From the NCBI GenBank assembly GCA_023014365.1, contig JAEBUN010000002.1, positions 2,542,001-2,606,000 of the forward strand: DNA of 64,000 nucleotides, read 5' to 3'. Origin of the DNA: Lepiota brunneoincarnata. Lineage: Eukaryota; Basidiomycota; Agaricomycetes; Agaricales; Agaricaceae. A program made the position numbers and the translations under genes. The notes below the pieces were generated by a model. It made no database searches, was not told the origin of the DNA, and saw only the letters and a list, made by a program, of their open reading frames with translations. Of this stretch, positions 1 through 9,515 are shown piece after piece; within the stretch, counting starts at the first letter, position 1, and the number at the start of each line of letters is the position of its first letter.

Positions 1-1051
1 AGGTGTGGGAATGGAATGCAACAGGGTGGACCTCACCATCATCGGTGATGATAGAGAGGATAGCCACAAGGGTGTAGTCAGAGGCATCAGTCTTGACAAT
101 GATTTAAGTGTCAGGGGCCCAAGGAGTGAGGATGGGGGTGGATATGAATGCTTCTTTTAGGGAACTGAAGGCTTCGCAGCATTCATCGGTGAAATTCCAT
201 TTCACATCTTTGCAGGTGAGGTAGGTGAGTGGAACAACAATGTTGGAATAACCGTTAATGAAGCGACGATAGAAATTTGCAAAACCTAAGAAGGACTGGA
301 TGTCCTTGACTTTCTTAGGTTCAGGCCACTCCTGGATGGTCTTGACCTTAGATTGGTTCATTTGGAGACTGTCAGGGGAAAGAATGTAGCCAAGATATTC
401 CACTGTGTCAGAGTGGAACTGGCATTTGTCAGGGCAGGTGTATAGACTGTGTTGGCAGAGCCACTTGAGGACCTCCTTGACTTGGTTGCAATGGATACTA
501 TGATTGTTGGAGTATATCAGAATGTCATCAAGATAAATGGTAATGCAGACGTCAAGCATATCCTTAAATATGTCATTCATAAACTGCTGGAAGGTGGTGG
601 GGGCATTGGTGAGGCTGAAAGGCATAACCATCCATTTGAAGGAGCCATAGCAGGTCCAAAAGGCGGTCTTCCATTCGTCACTGTCAGCAACGCAGACAAG
701 ATGGTAAGCATGACAGAGGTCGATTTTGGTATATACACAGGCTTTGCAAGGGGAGTCTAAGAGATTGGAGATGAGTGGAAGGGGGTAGCAATCCTTCTTG
801 GTAATAAGGTTGAGACCTCTAAAATCAACACATAAACAGAGGGAGCCATCCTTTTTCTTGACAAAGAGGACCAGAGCTCCATAAGGAGAAGTGGAAGGGT
901 GAATGAAACCAATAGATAAATGTTTGTCAATGAAATCACATAGAGCTCTCAGCTCTGATTGTGAAAGGGAGTAAATGGTACCAACCGGAGGCTGACCACC
1001 ATCCTCTAGGTTAATCTGGAGATCGTAAGGGCAGTGTGGAGCAAGTGTGTC
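1..1051 (-). pseudogene. pol: Gy1a pol: reverse transcriptase domain, start of RNase H
   Basis: The minus-strand frame at 1051-104 carries the gypsy RT palm: the LCVDFRGLN block, the substrate region ending VMPFSLTNAPTTFQQFMND, and the catalytic YLDDILIYS motif. It is followed by the SFLGFANFYRRFI thumb region and the WNFTDECCEAFSSLKEAF connection into RNase H. The reading frame closes at about 104, and the sequence continues out of frame to the window edge. The N-terminal end is cut by the poly(T) of the inserted C element; the few residues before DTLAPH in the open frame come from that poly(T), not from the gene. The catalytic Asp pair is intact. RNase H and integrase lie to the left, outside the window. 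Confidence 0.88.
1037..1051. repeat. Target-site duplication of C1, left copy
   Basis: The 15 bp tggagcaagtgtgtc is repeated without mismatch at 2132-2146. The undisturbed target is seen in Gy1b at about 10776-10790, with tatc for tgtc. Confidence 0.93.
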
Positions 1052-2131
1052 TTTTTTTTTTTTTTTTTTTGAAATCAACAATTTGCGAGGTATAGGGCCC
1101 TCCCATGAGGGAGGATCCTATTGCTATGCGCTCTTGCAAGGCAAGCACCAGATGCACCAGACCCTGGAATCAACTTAGACTCTAACCTGGCTTAGTCAGT
1201 CAGGAGAACCGACAGAGGATTTAGTGCACTCAAGCCAGGTTGTGGGGGACTATCCCAGCCCGCTACGGCTCATGCTTTGCCAGGGAGTTAGTATAGAGCC
1301 CTGGTTACTGGGCTTCCTGTTCCCGGGCAAGTGGTTTGCTAAAGCCAACCGGTGTGGATCCCCACCTGTCCCAGGTCTCTGCCTCACCCACAGCCAACCA
1401 CATTGCACTCCCAGAGGTCCGTGGACCAGTGGCATGGAGTTGTTTCAGCACCCTAAGCCTGCGCCGCCCACTTCAGACAGAACACCCATGGGTGATCTAA
1501 CCCCAGGGCATGCCCAGATGCGAACTCACCCAGAGCTCCAAGGTTTGGGCAGCGGACCTCCCCAATCAGCAACTCCTATGGGAGAAGCCGTGGGTAACCC
1601 CAAAGCCCCAGTGCCCCACCCTTTGCCACCTGACCAGATACCTACTACCACGGACTAACAACTGGTACTTACTTGGCTTAAGCTGGTGGCACCCAGACCA
1701 AGCATTCCCATGTGGGGGATTACCTGGCCCCTTATCAGGACGTTTAATCTGTTTTTGTTAGAATTCCCCCGCTTACCGTGTCCTGTGCTTTCGCTCCCTT
1801 ATCAGGCATAGCCGATCTGGTCTGATCGAGATCAATTCAGATCTGCCACTTTTGGCTCCAACGATCTCTCCCCCAGATTTACCCCAAATTGGTGATTGCC
1901 AGTTGCCAAATCAAGAACTGAGATCAAGGAGACTGCCAAATTTTCCTTGGAGATAGTTTACCGACCCAAAGAACCAAGCACACGGTAGTATCCAATGACA
2001 ACTGCACAACCTTTCCCCACTTCACAGGTATGGAGGATGAGAGGAAATCAAACCCCCAACCTTTCCAGCAGCCATGCACAGCCACCTCTCCCCATCTTTA
2101 GTGATCAAAACCACTGGGCTAGAGGGGCCCC
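1052..2131 (-). mobile_element. C1, poly(A)-tailed non-autonomous element inserted in Gy1a pol
   Basis: Insertion of 1,080 bp that begins on the plus strand with about 19 T (the poly(A) tail of a minus-strand element). It is flanked by a perfect 15 bp target-site duplication, tggagcaagtgtgtc, at 1037-1051 and 2132-2146, so both ends are exact. The terminal sequence on the minus strand reads aaattgttgatttc before the A-run, as in LINE-B tails. A 6-bp hairpin (CCTCCC/GGGAGG, 4-nt loop) sits at 1099-1114. No RT, endonuclease or convincing ORF is seen on either strand; the 144-codon plus-strand frame at 1224-1658 has no recognisable features. A second, cut-off copy with the same tail and hairpin is at 61581-61688. 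Target-primed insertion by a LINE enzyme is inferred. Confidence 0.85.
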
Positions 2132-3015
2132 TGGAGCAAGTGTGTCAGCATGCGATTTACTGAACACATCAGTGAACTCATGGTATTACTCAGGGATGGA
2201 CGAGAGGTCAGCTGGGTCTTTGGAGACAGAAGAAAACATGGCTGACATGGAGGTGGCGGAGAGATTGATTCAGAATTGTTGGGAGCCAGGGAGCTTGGCA
2301 GTGTGGATAAAGGCAGGGGCATTTATTAGGGAGATGTGCAGTTTTGCGATGGGAACAGATTGGGACGAGGTCCTGGACAAGGGTGGTGAACCTAGGTCAG
2401 GAGTATCAGGGGTGGCCATAGGCGGGGCTGATGTGGGTGCAATGCAGGAAGAGATGGAAGCAGGATTCTTGAGTAGGGATAGCTGGAAAGTGATACTGCC
2501 CAAAGCCCAGTCAATCAACGGATTGTAGCGGGTGAGCCAGTTACGTCCTAAGACCACAGAACAGGAAGAGTCAAGCCAGGTGACATAAGTGTCCAAAATG
2601 ATAGATTCACCAGAGGAGAAAGATACAGGCAGTTGCACAAGCTCCGTAATGTAGGCATTTGAGATCCCATCAAATAACCGAAGTTCAATAGCCGGAATGG
2701 ATGAGGTTGGAATACTATGAGAATGAACAAAAGATGAGTCCACAAAACAGTGAGTAGAACCACTATCAACAAGAGCTTTGAAAGGAGAAAGAGAAGAGAA
2801 ATCAGCACTAACTACATTGTCCATTATAGAAAGCAGGTCTGAAGTGGAGAGTATGGAAGCGGAAACAGAAGATAAAGAAGTAACTAAAGGAGAAGTTAAT
2901 GTAATGTGAAAAGAGTTCAGGTCGGAAAGAGCGGACACATTGAGATGGAAACTCTCTGGAGCACAGCAGAGTTCAATGTGATCCTCAGTCTGTGCAGAGG
3001 CCTGAGGACCGCTGA
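2132..3015 (-). pseudogene. pol: Gy1a pol N-terminus: aspartic protease and linker to RT
   Basis: The open minus-strand frame at 2938-2270 contains a retropepsin-like active site, ALVDSGSTHCFVD (residues about 55-67), followed by the ILDTYVTWLDSSCSVVLGRNWL region typical of gypsy proteases, in which an LG-x-WL block closes the fold. The frame stops at 2270. The sequence continues downstream to HEFTDVFSKSHADTLAP, the usual lead-in to gypsy RT, which is then cut by C1. Protease releases Gag and Pol proteins in the particle. The active-site Asp-Ser-Gly is intact here, unlike in Gy1b. An in-frame stop between protease and RT breaks pol. Confidence 0.8.
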
Positions 3016-4314
3016 CTATTTTTCTAAGCTTGGGAGAGCTGGTGCATCTGTCTTGGGGAGCTGAGCCTGTTGACCTTTAGCCTTGGCATCAGGGAATTTC
3101 TTCTTGTCACAATTGGCAGCCCTGTGATTGGGATCTGTGCAGACAAGGCAGAGGTTATGGTCAAAATGTTGTTGACGTTCCTCGGGGGTTAATTTACCGT
3201 TCTTACCAAGTTTACTAGTAAGATTGGATTTGAGTGGGACCAATTTCTGACCGGCAGATGGGTTGGGCGGAGTACCCTTGAAGTTGTTGTTGTTGGGGGT
3301 GCTGCCTTTGTTGTTACTATTGGCAGGCTTGGCGGCAGGTTGCAGGTTGGTCGAGGTGGAAGGGAATGGGTTACCTCTAGGTTTCCTAGAGGTGGTTGGG
3401 TCTGAAGTGGCTTTGGCATGGGCCTTCTCACGTTGGCATTTCCAATAGTGAGCATCGATCTTCATCACTGCTGCTCGCATTTCAATGAAGGTGTCAGGTT
3501 TGCCATCAGGCCAATTGGACAGGATGTCCTGGATACAGTCAGGGAGGCCTTTGTAGTAACAGTGACAGAATACTTCAATACCCCAGCGGAGTTGGCTAGC
3601 TAGATGGAGAAAGTTGACATTGTAGATGGCGATCTTTTCATTGTAGCGCATTCAGAGAGAGTCAAGCTGCTCAGCAGCTTGACCGGTCAGATCTGCAGGA
3701 CCAAAATTGGTCTGCAGTTCCAGGGTGAACTGGTCCCAGTCCTCAATCCAGTCGTGCATTATTCCATGGTTGTCAGCCTTGTCAAGGCCAATTTCGAAGT
3801 GTTGCTGTGCCATGCCCATAAGGTATATCAATGTGAAGTTAACCTTGGTGGCAGGGATAGCAAACTGAGCTGGGTTAGTACAGAAGTAAAGTTGGCACTG
3901 GAAGAGGAAGGGTTTGAGTTTGGCAGGGTTGGAACCTGTAAAGATGTCAGGTTCGCGAGCTTTGGTTCAGGGAGTTTGGGGAGGCTGTGGGGCCTGAGAG
4001 TTCCCACAGCTGTCCATTTGGTCAGCTATGCATTGGAAAACTCAGAGCAGAAGTCTATCATGGTCGTCTTGGTTGTTGCCAGGTGGGATGTTGTTGTTGT
4101 TATTGCCATTGTCTGATGGTTCATCATTGCCCGGGGGCCCATTCCCATTGTCAGGATAGTCATCAGGATCACCAGGGTTGCTGGGATCAGGATTGGGGTC
4201 AGGGCCTTTGTCAGGGCCGTCAGGGGTCTGGAACAGTGAGGGTTGTATATTTTTGCAAAACCGGTCTGGAGTTGAGGGCATGACCAATTGTTGGCAAGAG
4301 CGAGAAGCCCTCAA
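3016..4314 (-). pseudogene. gag: Gy1a gag
   Basis: Gag is spread over several frames. An N-terminal part at 4314-4042 is rich in Asp/Pro/Asn. The retrotransposon Gag core (AQQHFEIGLDKADN, then DWDQFTLELQTNFGP) is followed by the open frame 3651-3016, which ends in a canonical zinc knuckle, CLVCTDPNHRAANC (CX2CX4HX4C, about residues 170-183 of that frame). A poly-Asn/Pro/Lys linker precedes the knuckle. Stops and shifts between 4042 and 3651 disable it. Gag would form the particle and bind element RNA through the knuckle. Confidence 0.78.
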
Positions 4315-4463
4315 GGAGTCTGGTTGCAGTTTCTCAGAAGGAGGTTGTTGAATTATGCATTTGCTACGGTGAGTGGCTGGATTTACCAGGGTGCAGGGAC
4401 AGGTGACTGTTCAAGAGACCATGGTTAGAAAAATTCAGAGTGTGGTGGACAGGAGGAGTTTGA

Positions 4464-4475
4464 GTCTGATAATAC
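4464..4475 (-). other. Possible tRNA-iMet primer-binding site of Gy1a
   Basis: Read on the minus strand directly after the LTR, the sequence resembles the usual initiator-Met PBS (TGGTATCAGAG) with several mismatches. Gy1b has a closer match at 13104-13115. Confidence 0.4.
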
Positions 4476-5135
4476 TGTTAGAGCTGGTGTGGGTCAGGAC
4501 CAAAGTGGAGGGTCGGGGTGGTATCCTTGATATAAGGTAACCGGGGGACAGGGTGAAGTCAGTATGTAGACTTCAGAACCGAGGCGGAGTACTTTGGGTG
4601 GGGGGTTGGACTTGTGGCCTCAGCTTATGTGCTGTGCCCTCCTCCTGTCCGAGTCCGTATTTCAGGAGATCGGGGTTGAAGCGGAGCAAGGCAGAAGAGA
4701 GGAGAGGATATGGAACAAGGAGCTGGTCTGCTGCTTGATTTGATTATCAGACTGAGGAGTACAAGCCAAGTACCTATGGTATATATACTACTGGTCTTAC
4801 AAACTATGACTTGTACTGACTACGGATGGAGTGAAGCAGAGACTGATATGGTTACAAATGGATTACAAATGGATTACAAATGGAATGGAGACCGGTATGG
4901 GTATGGAAACTGATAGCATCTCTTGGTTACAGATGGAGAATGGAGAACTGGAAAGTAGCACTGAGGGTCAGGTGACCATGGCATGTGCGGAGATGGTCAT
5001 GTGATCAGGGCAATGGGTTATGGTCAGAGTGCGTTGGGGCCAAGTCGGAGGGCAGAGGGTCGTTATGTGGAGTGCATATGGAGTCGAGAAGCTGAAGTAT
5101 AATGGTTAAGCTCTGGGTTTGGCATGGATATGACA
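4476..5135 (-). repeat. Gy1a 5' LTR (660 bp)
   Basis: The boundaries tgttagagc...gatatgaca match both Gy1b LTRs and give TG...CA ends on the minus strand. A TATA box (tatatata) lies at 4780-4787. U3 (the right part) carries a short tandem array of about 11-12 bp units (attacaaatgg-like) at about 4850-4885, where unit number and sequence differ from the other LTRs. A degenerate primer-binding site follows at about 4464-4475. Confidence 0.88.
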
Positions 5136-5930
5136 GTACCTGAGTATGGAAAGGCTACTTCGCATATGAAGGGACCTCTCAGAAGTGGACCAAGTGGGCC
5201 AGATTCCCAGCAAACCACTCAGCAAGAAGACAACAAACCACCAGAGACTGGCCCTGGGCGGAATGCACCAACAGGTCCACTGCTCGCCTGGCTGAGGCCA
5301 TCGAGTCAGTAAACAAGACAAGACTGGCAACACCCTCAACAGAAACTGCCTTAAACACTGCTAGCCAAATGGAAAAAAGCTTGGCTTCAGGAGCTATAAC
5401 CTTCCCCTCAGGGAGCCAGACTGCATGAATGCAATCCAGGCCCCGGAACACTTGGGTGGCCACAACCATCTGGTGGACCCAGCAAGGTGGCAGACTCGCA
5501 TCTGTCACCGCCACCAGAACCCCTGCATCAGCCTGCACCTGGGCAAGAACCTGGTTGAGGGCTACAACATGGGCTAGAAGGGTGTCATCCACCTCCTGGT
5601 TGTATGAGTGGAAGTGGACCCTGCCTAGGTGCACATCCAAGAGATGGTGCCCCAGCCAGGCCTCCAGCACAACAGTGTCAAAACGCCCAGCAAGGGCAGC
5701 AAGATGCTGGTTAGTGTCAACAATAGGCCCCTTCACCTTAACCAACTCTCGGGGAGGGAGCCTCACTATGGACTGGACATGAGACTGGAGATTGCTGCTG
5801 TATGTACCCCCAACCAAGGAGGGTGCAAATGGGATGACCTGGAGCAAGCATGCCATACCACAACTCAGTACAGTTATGAAGCTTCTGGAGATGAAGATGG
5901 ATAGGGATCAGGCCTGCAATGACCCCAACC
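5136..5930 (-). pseudogene. LINE-A0 ORF2 fragment (RNase H region), left visible piece
   Basis: The minus-strand frame 5856-5179 matches LINE-A ORF2 from the post-RT region (SHVQSIVRLPPREL) through RNase H. It includes the catalytic Asp in VLVAVTDASLPP, the Glu position in PEAKLFSIW (Glu replaced by Lys) and the Asp in LVLFTDSMAS. It ends at 5136, where Gy1a was inserted, and resumes across Gy1b at 13778. This one old LINE-A copy is therefore the target of two independent Gy1 insertions. No 3' end of this copy is visible in the window. Confidence 0.85.
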
Positions 5931-6612
5931 TGTTAGAGCCAGTGCGGATCAGGGCCAAAGTGGAGGGTTGGGGTGGTATCCTTGATATAAGGTAACCAGG
6001 GGACAGGGCGAAGTCAGTATGTAGATTTTGGGACCGAGGTGGAGTACGTCGGGCAGGGAGTTGGACTTGCAGCCTCAGCATATGTGCTGTGCCCTCCTAC
6101 TGTCCTAGTCTGTATTTCAGGAAGTTGGGGCCAAAGCGGAGCGAGGCAGAAGAGAGGAGAGGATAGAGAACAGGGAGCTGGTCCGCTGCTCGATTCAATT
6201 ATCAGACTGAGGAGTACAAGCCGAGTACCTACAGTATATATACTACTGGCCTTATGAACTATGACTTGTACTAACTATGTGCAGAGCGAAGCAGAGACCA
6301 ATCTAGTTACAAACAGATTATGAATGGATTATGAATGGAATGGAAACAGGTACAGGTATGGAGACTGATAACATATCTTGACTATGAATGGGAAATGGAG
6401 ACAGGGATATGAAACACCAAGGGTCAGGTGACTACAGCATGTGTGGAGGTGGTCGCATGATCGGGGCAGTGGGTTGCGGTCAGAGCAAGTTGGGGCTGAG
6501 TCAGAGCAAGTTGGGGCCGAGTCGGAGGGCAGAGGGTTGTTGTGTGGAACACACATGGAGTTGAGAAGCCGAAGTTTAAATGATTAGACTCTAAATTGGT
6601 AGGGATATGACA
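5931..6612 (-). repeat. Gy1b 3' LTR (682 bp)
   Basis: Begins tgttagagcc and ends gatatgaca, as in the 5' LTR at 13117-13777 (661 bp). TATA box tatatata at 6235-6242. Length differences come partly from short repeats in U3 (attatgaatgg units, 6315-6345, and a duplicated gcaagttggggc(t/c)gagtc unit at about 6485-6530). Confidence 0.93.
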
Positions 6613-6615
6613 GTG

Positions 6616-6625
6616 TCCCCCCTTT
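6616..6625 (-). other. Gy1b polypurine tract
   Basis: On the minus strand AAAGGGGGGA lies 3 nt before the 3' LTR, the expected place for plus-strand DNA priming. Confidence 0.75.
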
Positions 6626-6687
6626 AGGGCCAAGCCTCAAGGCCCAAGGTGGTCTAGGCTGAGGCCTATCGGAAAGTTCCAGCAGGG

Positions 6688-6695
6688 TATAAAAA
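6688..6695 (+). promoter_or_regulatory. TATA box of the antisense gene in Gy1b
   Basis: tataaaaa lies 48 nt upstream of the ATG at 6744, on the strand opposite to gag-pol and just inside the 3' LTR. With the downstream ATG and introns it suggests a separate polymerase II gene. Functionality is inferred. Confidence 0.55.
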
Positions 6696-7273
6696 TGGTG
6701 AACTGGTTCGATTCCAAAAAACACAACTTGACTTCTTACTCCCATGAGCAGACAACCCTCCCGACAACCTACTGCCACAGAGTGCAAGGCACAATTGTTG
6801 AGGGAGAAGGCGGAGTGAGAGGAGCGAGAGCAGCTGGAAATCAAGAGGCTGAAGGAGGAGGAGCAACGAAAGGAGGAGTGGCAGCGGATGATAGCACTGC
6901 GCCAGCAACAAGTGGAGGAGCGGGTGAGAGAGCATATGGTGGAAGATATCAGGTGGCAACAAGATGAGGCTGCCAAGGCAGAGCATCAGGCAATTCGGGC
7001 CTGACTCATTGCAATGGCTGCAGGGGCTTTGTCAAGTCACCTGCCAGAAGAACCAATGGAGGTAGATATGGAAGAGTTGGAATCTGATTACATGGATAGT
7101 GGCAAGACAGAAGATGAGGAGGAGGAGGAGGAAGAGGACTCTGGGGATACAGGGGGTAAGGGAAAAGCAAGGGCAAGGGTGGCCCTGCAATGGAGCCATG
7201 CAAACATATTCAGGGGTGAGAACCCCTGCTGGAGGTGCGAGCGAGATGGGGTCCAGTGCGAGGTTGCCGGCAG

Positions 7274-7331
7274 GTGAGTCATTGCTTAAAGGTTTCCAGA
7301 ATACATACTGATAGGGTTTTAGTAACACCAG
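7274..7331 (+). other. Intron 1 of antisense gene
   Basis: Starts GTGAGT after CAG, with branch-like TACTGAT. Acceptor CAG at 7331 or TAG at 7322; both keep the same frame. It separates the two halves of the cysteine cluster. Confidence 0.65.
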
Positions 7332-7429
7332 GAGTTGCTGTTGGTGTAGTAAAATGAAGAAACAATGCAGAAGCCAAGAGGATATAGAGCCAAGTGGGAC
7401 CGGCAGGTTGTTGGGCCAACAGTTTAAGG

Positions 7430-7478
7430 GTAAGTGAGGAGTCCTATATTGTGATGTGCTAATCAGTGGGTGTTGTAG
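7430..7478 (+). other. Intron 2 of antisense gene
   Basis: 49 nt, GTAAGT...TGCTAAT...TTGTAG. Removal joins exon 2 to exon 3 in frame. This size is typical of basidiomycete introns. Confidence 0.68.
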
Positions 7479-7783
7479 AGTTGAAATGGCTCATTGAGGA
7501 AAAACACCAGGAGACCGTCAAAAAGGTCAACATCCTGGAGGTATGGCTTGAGCAGTCCATCGCTCAATTGGGGGAGAAGGTGGACAAGGTGGAGCTGGTG
7601 GCAGGCCGTTATGAGCAACTGCGGCATTGGAAGGCACCGGTGGATCATAACTGATCAAGTGGGAATGTTACAGAGATGGAGGGTTCAGAGGAGAGTGTTG
7701 GGGCCACCTCAGAAGAGGAGGTGCAGGAGTTAATAGAAGATGATGCTGCAAAGTTGCCCAGCCCCTCTGGAGACAATAAGTAA

Positions 7784-7855
7784 TTTGGTAGTAGTTTTTG
7801 TTTTTTCTTGATAAATCTTGTTGTTTCTTGGTGTGATGGGTGATCAGTGGAAAAC
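7784..7855. other. Short AT-rich spacer between the convergent antisense gene and Gy1b pol
   Basis: T-rich stretch (tagtttttgttttttcttg) downstream of the antisense stop and of the pol stop on the other strand. It may hold 3' ends of both transcripts; no terminator can be defined. Confidence 0.35.
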
Positions 7856-9407
7856 TCAGAGTGAATGAAGGGGGCCAGGCTTAGCAGGGTAAGAGGAATG
7901 GAAAGCCTCTACTAGATCTATGGCATGTTCAAGCTTGGTAGCCAGTAACCACAAAGACTCTTCTTCGGTGTCTTCATAACCTAACCAAATGACTTTGTAG
8001 AGGAGTTTGCATGCACGGCACCGATCAATCTTCGAGTTGATGATACAAGTGATCTTGTATTTGGGTTTGCTGTCAATAGAAACTGGCACAGGTGGCGGGT
8101 CCAATTGGGCGGGTATGGTATTATGTAGGTATGGCCAGTTCAAGCATAGAAACATGGAAAACTGGGTGTACTCCATGTATGGAGTCAGGAAGTCAGAGGG
8201 TGAAGGAGTGGGTACCTGCTTGGGCAATGATCTCATAGGGTCCAAGGAACTTTTTGGAAAGCTTTTTGGAGAGACAGGTGGTGCAGAAGAACTGGGCTTT
8301 AATGAACACTTTTTGCCCAACCTTGAAGTCCGGAGCCAGGAGATGGCAGGCGTTGGCGAAGGTCTGGTATCATTGCTGGGCTAACGCTATTTACAACTTC
8401 AAGGTGGTATGTAAGTTGTCGAGATCAACCACAAAATGGCAGGCCTGAGTGGAGGCAAGATCGCATTCAGGATGAACTGTGATGTTTGGATGGTATCCTT
8501 TATTAGCAAAGAACAGGGAGATACCAGTGGTGGCACTAGGGGTGTTGTTGTAAGCAAACTCAGCTAGTGGTAGTAATTTGGACCAATTGTCCTGTTGGTA
8601 GTTACAGTAGACCTGAAGGTATTGTTCCAGGGTCTGGTTGGTGCATTCTGTCTGTCTGTCGCCTTCTGGGTGGTAACCCAAAGTGAAGTGTAGTTTCATG
8701 TCAAGGGCTTGTCCCAACAAGGGGAAGAAGTGAGAGACAAATTCGGAGCCACAGTTGGAGGTAACATGTTCAGGTATGCCATACTTGGAAAAGACATAGA
8801 GGACAAATAGGTAGGCGAAGTCGGAGGAAATGACGGTATTGTAGGTGGGGATGAATAGGAATTGTTTGGTGAGTCTGTTGACTACTACTAGGATGGCATT
8901 GTAGCTGGAGGAGGCAGGGAGTTTCTCGATGAAGTCCATGGAGATTGAATTCTAAGGGCATTCAGGGATGGGGAGTTGCTTGAGGAGACTGTAGGGGTGG
9001 TGGCGCTGGGGTTTAGACCTCATACAGGTGACACAAGACTTACAGAACTCCTTGATGAAGGTGCAGACACTAGGCCAGGTGTATTTGTGCTGGATGAGTT
9101 CCAGCATTTTATTCTGACCAAAGTGGCTGGCTAAGACATGATCGTGCTTGTACTGGAGGACCTGAAGTTGGAGATTGTCGGCATCAGGGACATAGATTCT
9201 GTTGTCTAGGAGGAGGAAACCTTTATCGTTAACTGACCAACAGCCTTCTGGGCTGGCAAGATGGGTGGAAGTGGTTGGGTCCACTGGTAGGGTGGTGAGG
9301 ATATCGCGGTGTAGCTGATCGAGGTCCATGACTACAGCTGCACAAAGGGAAGGGGTGTAAAGAGTGGTGGTGCGGATGGAGGCTGTGAGCTGTTTGTGGG
9401 TGAACAC
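7856..9407 (-). pseudogene. pol: Gy1b pol C-terminus: integrase and chromodomain
   Basis: The N-terminal integrase zinc domain (9407-8952) has the HHCC pattern: HDHVLASH and, 30 residues on, CKSCVTC. The catalytic core (8939-8391) starts MDFIEKLP, supplying the first acidic residue. It has HVTSNCGSEF where the family has S-D-R-G-S-E-F, so the second catalytic Asp is Asn. The Glu is kept in RQTECTNQTLEQYL. The last part (8320-7856) holds a chromodomain, YKVIWLGYEDTEEESLWL then LEHAIDLVEAFHSSYPAKPGP. That domain marks the element as a chromovirus and usually directs integration to methylated-histone chromatin. Stops separate the three segments. Confidence 0.85.
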
Positions 9408-9515
9408 AGGCTGGAAGTTGTGCAGGTTGACTGATGCATAGTTGCTATTCCCCCCTTTAGGGTAGACGTCCCATCATTTAGTTAGGGCATCAGGTTTGGT
9501 GCCAAGGCGGCCAGG

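Larger units (their letters stand above)
1..5135 (-). mobile_element. Gy1a, Ty3/gypsy chromovirus, left part outside window
   Basis: Minus-strand gypsy-type element. From right to left it shows the 5' LTR (4476-5135), gag, protease, RT and the start of RNase H, and then runs off the left window edge, so the integrase and 3' LTR are not visible. The same domains at high similarity occur in Gy1b (5931-13777), which makes family membership clear. It is interrupted by a C element at 1052-2131. The right flank at 5136 is a LINE-A fragment; the 5 bp next to the LTR (gtacc) should be the target-site duplication, but its partner lies outside the window. Several in-frame stops make the copy inactive. 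Confidence 0.9.
6744..7783 (+). pseudogene. Spliced antisense accessory gene in Gy1b with Zn2Cys6-type cysteine motif
   Basis: Lies between the end of pol and the 3' LTR, on the opposite strand. Exon 1 (6744-7273) encodes a basic N-terminus, a long Glu/Arg/Gln-rich stretch likely to form a coiled coil, an acidic run (EDEEEEEEEDS) and CWRCERDGVQC. Intron 1 (7274 to 7331, or 7322) has donor GTGAGT and a TACTGATA branch. Exon 2 holds CCWCSKMKKQC. Intron 2 (7430-7478) has donor GTAAGT, a TGCTAAT branch and TAG acceptor. Exon 3 encodes a second coiled-coil-like stretch and an acidic tail, ending TAA at 7781-7783. With the 7331 acceptor the cysteines read CX2CX6CX6CX2CX6C, the GAL4-type spacing; with 7322 the linker is X9. 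The frame stays open across both introns except for TGA at 6816, 7002 and 7652, the first two plausibly decayed CGA codons. Function unknown; a DNA-binding or regulatory protein is an inference. Confidence 0.72.

Noticed and set aside
1224..1658. 144-codon plus-strand ORF in C1
   Set aside because: Low-complexity Pro/Thr-rich frame with no motif, not supported by the short second copy.
6744..7273. Zinc motif of the antisense gene as a retroviral-type knuckle
   Set aside because: Spacing is CX2CX6C without His; it fits a Zn2Cys6-like pattern once spliced, not CCHC.
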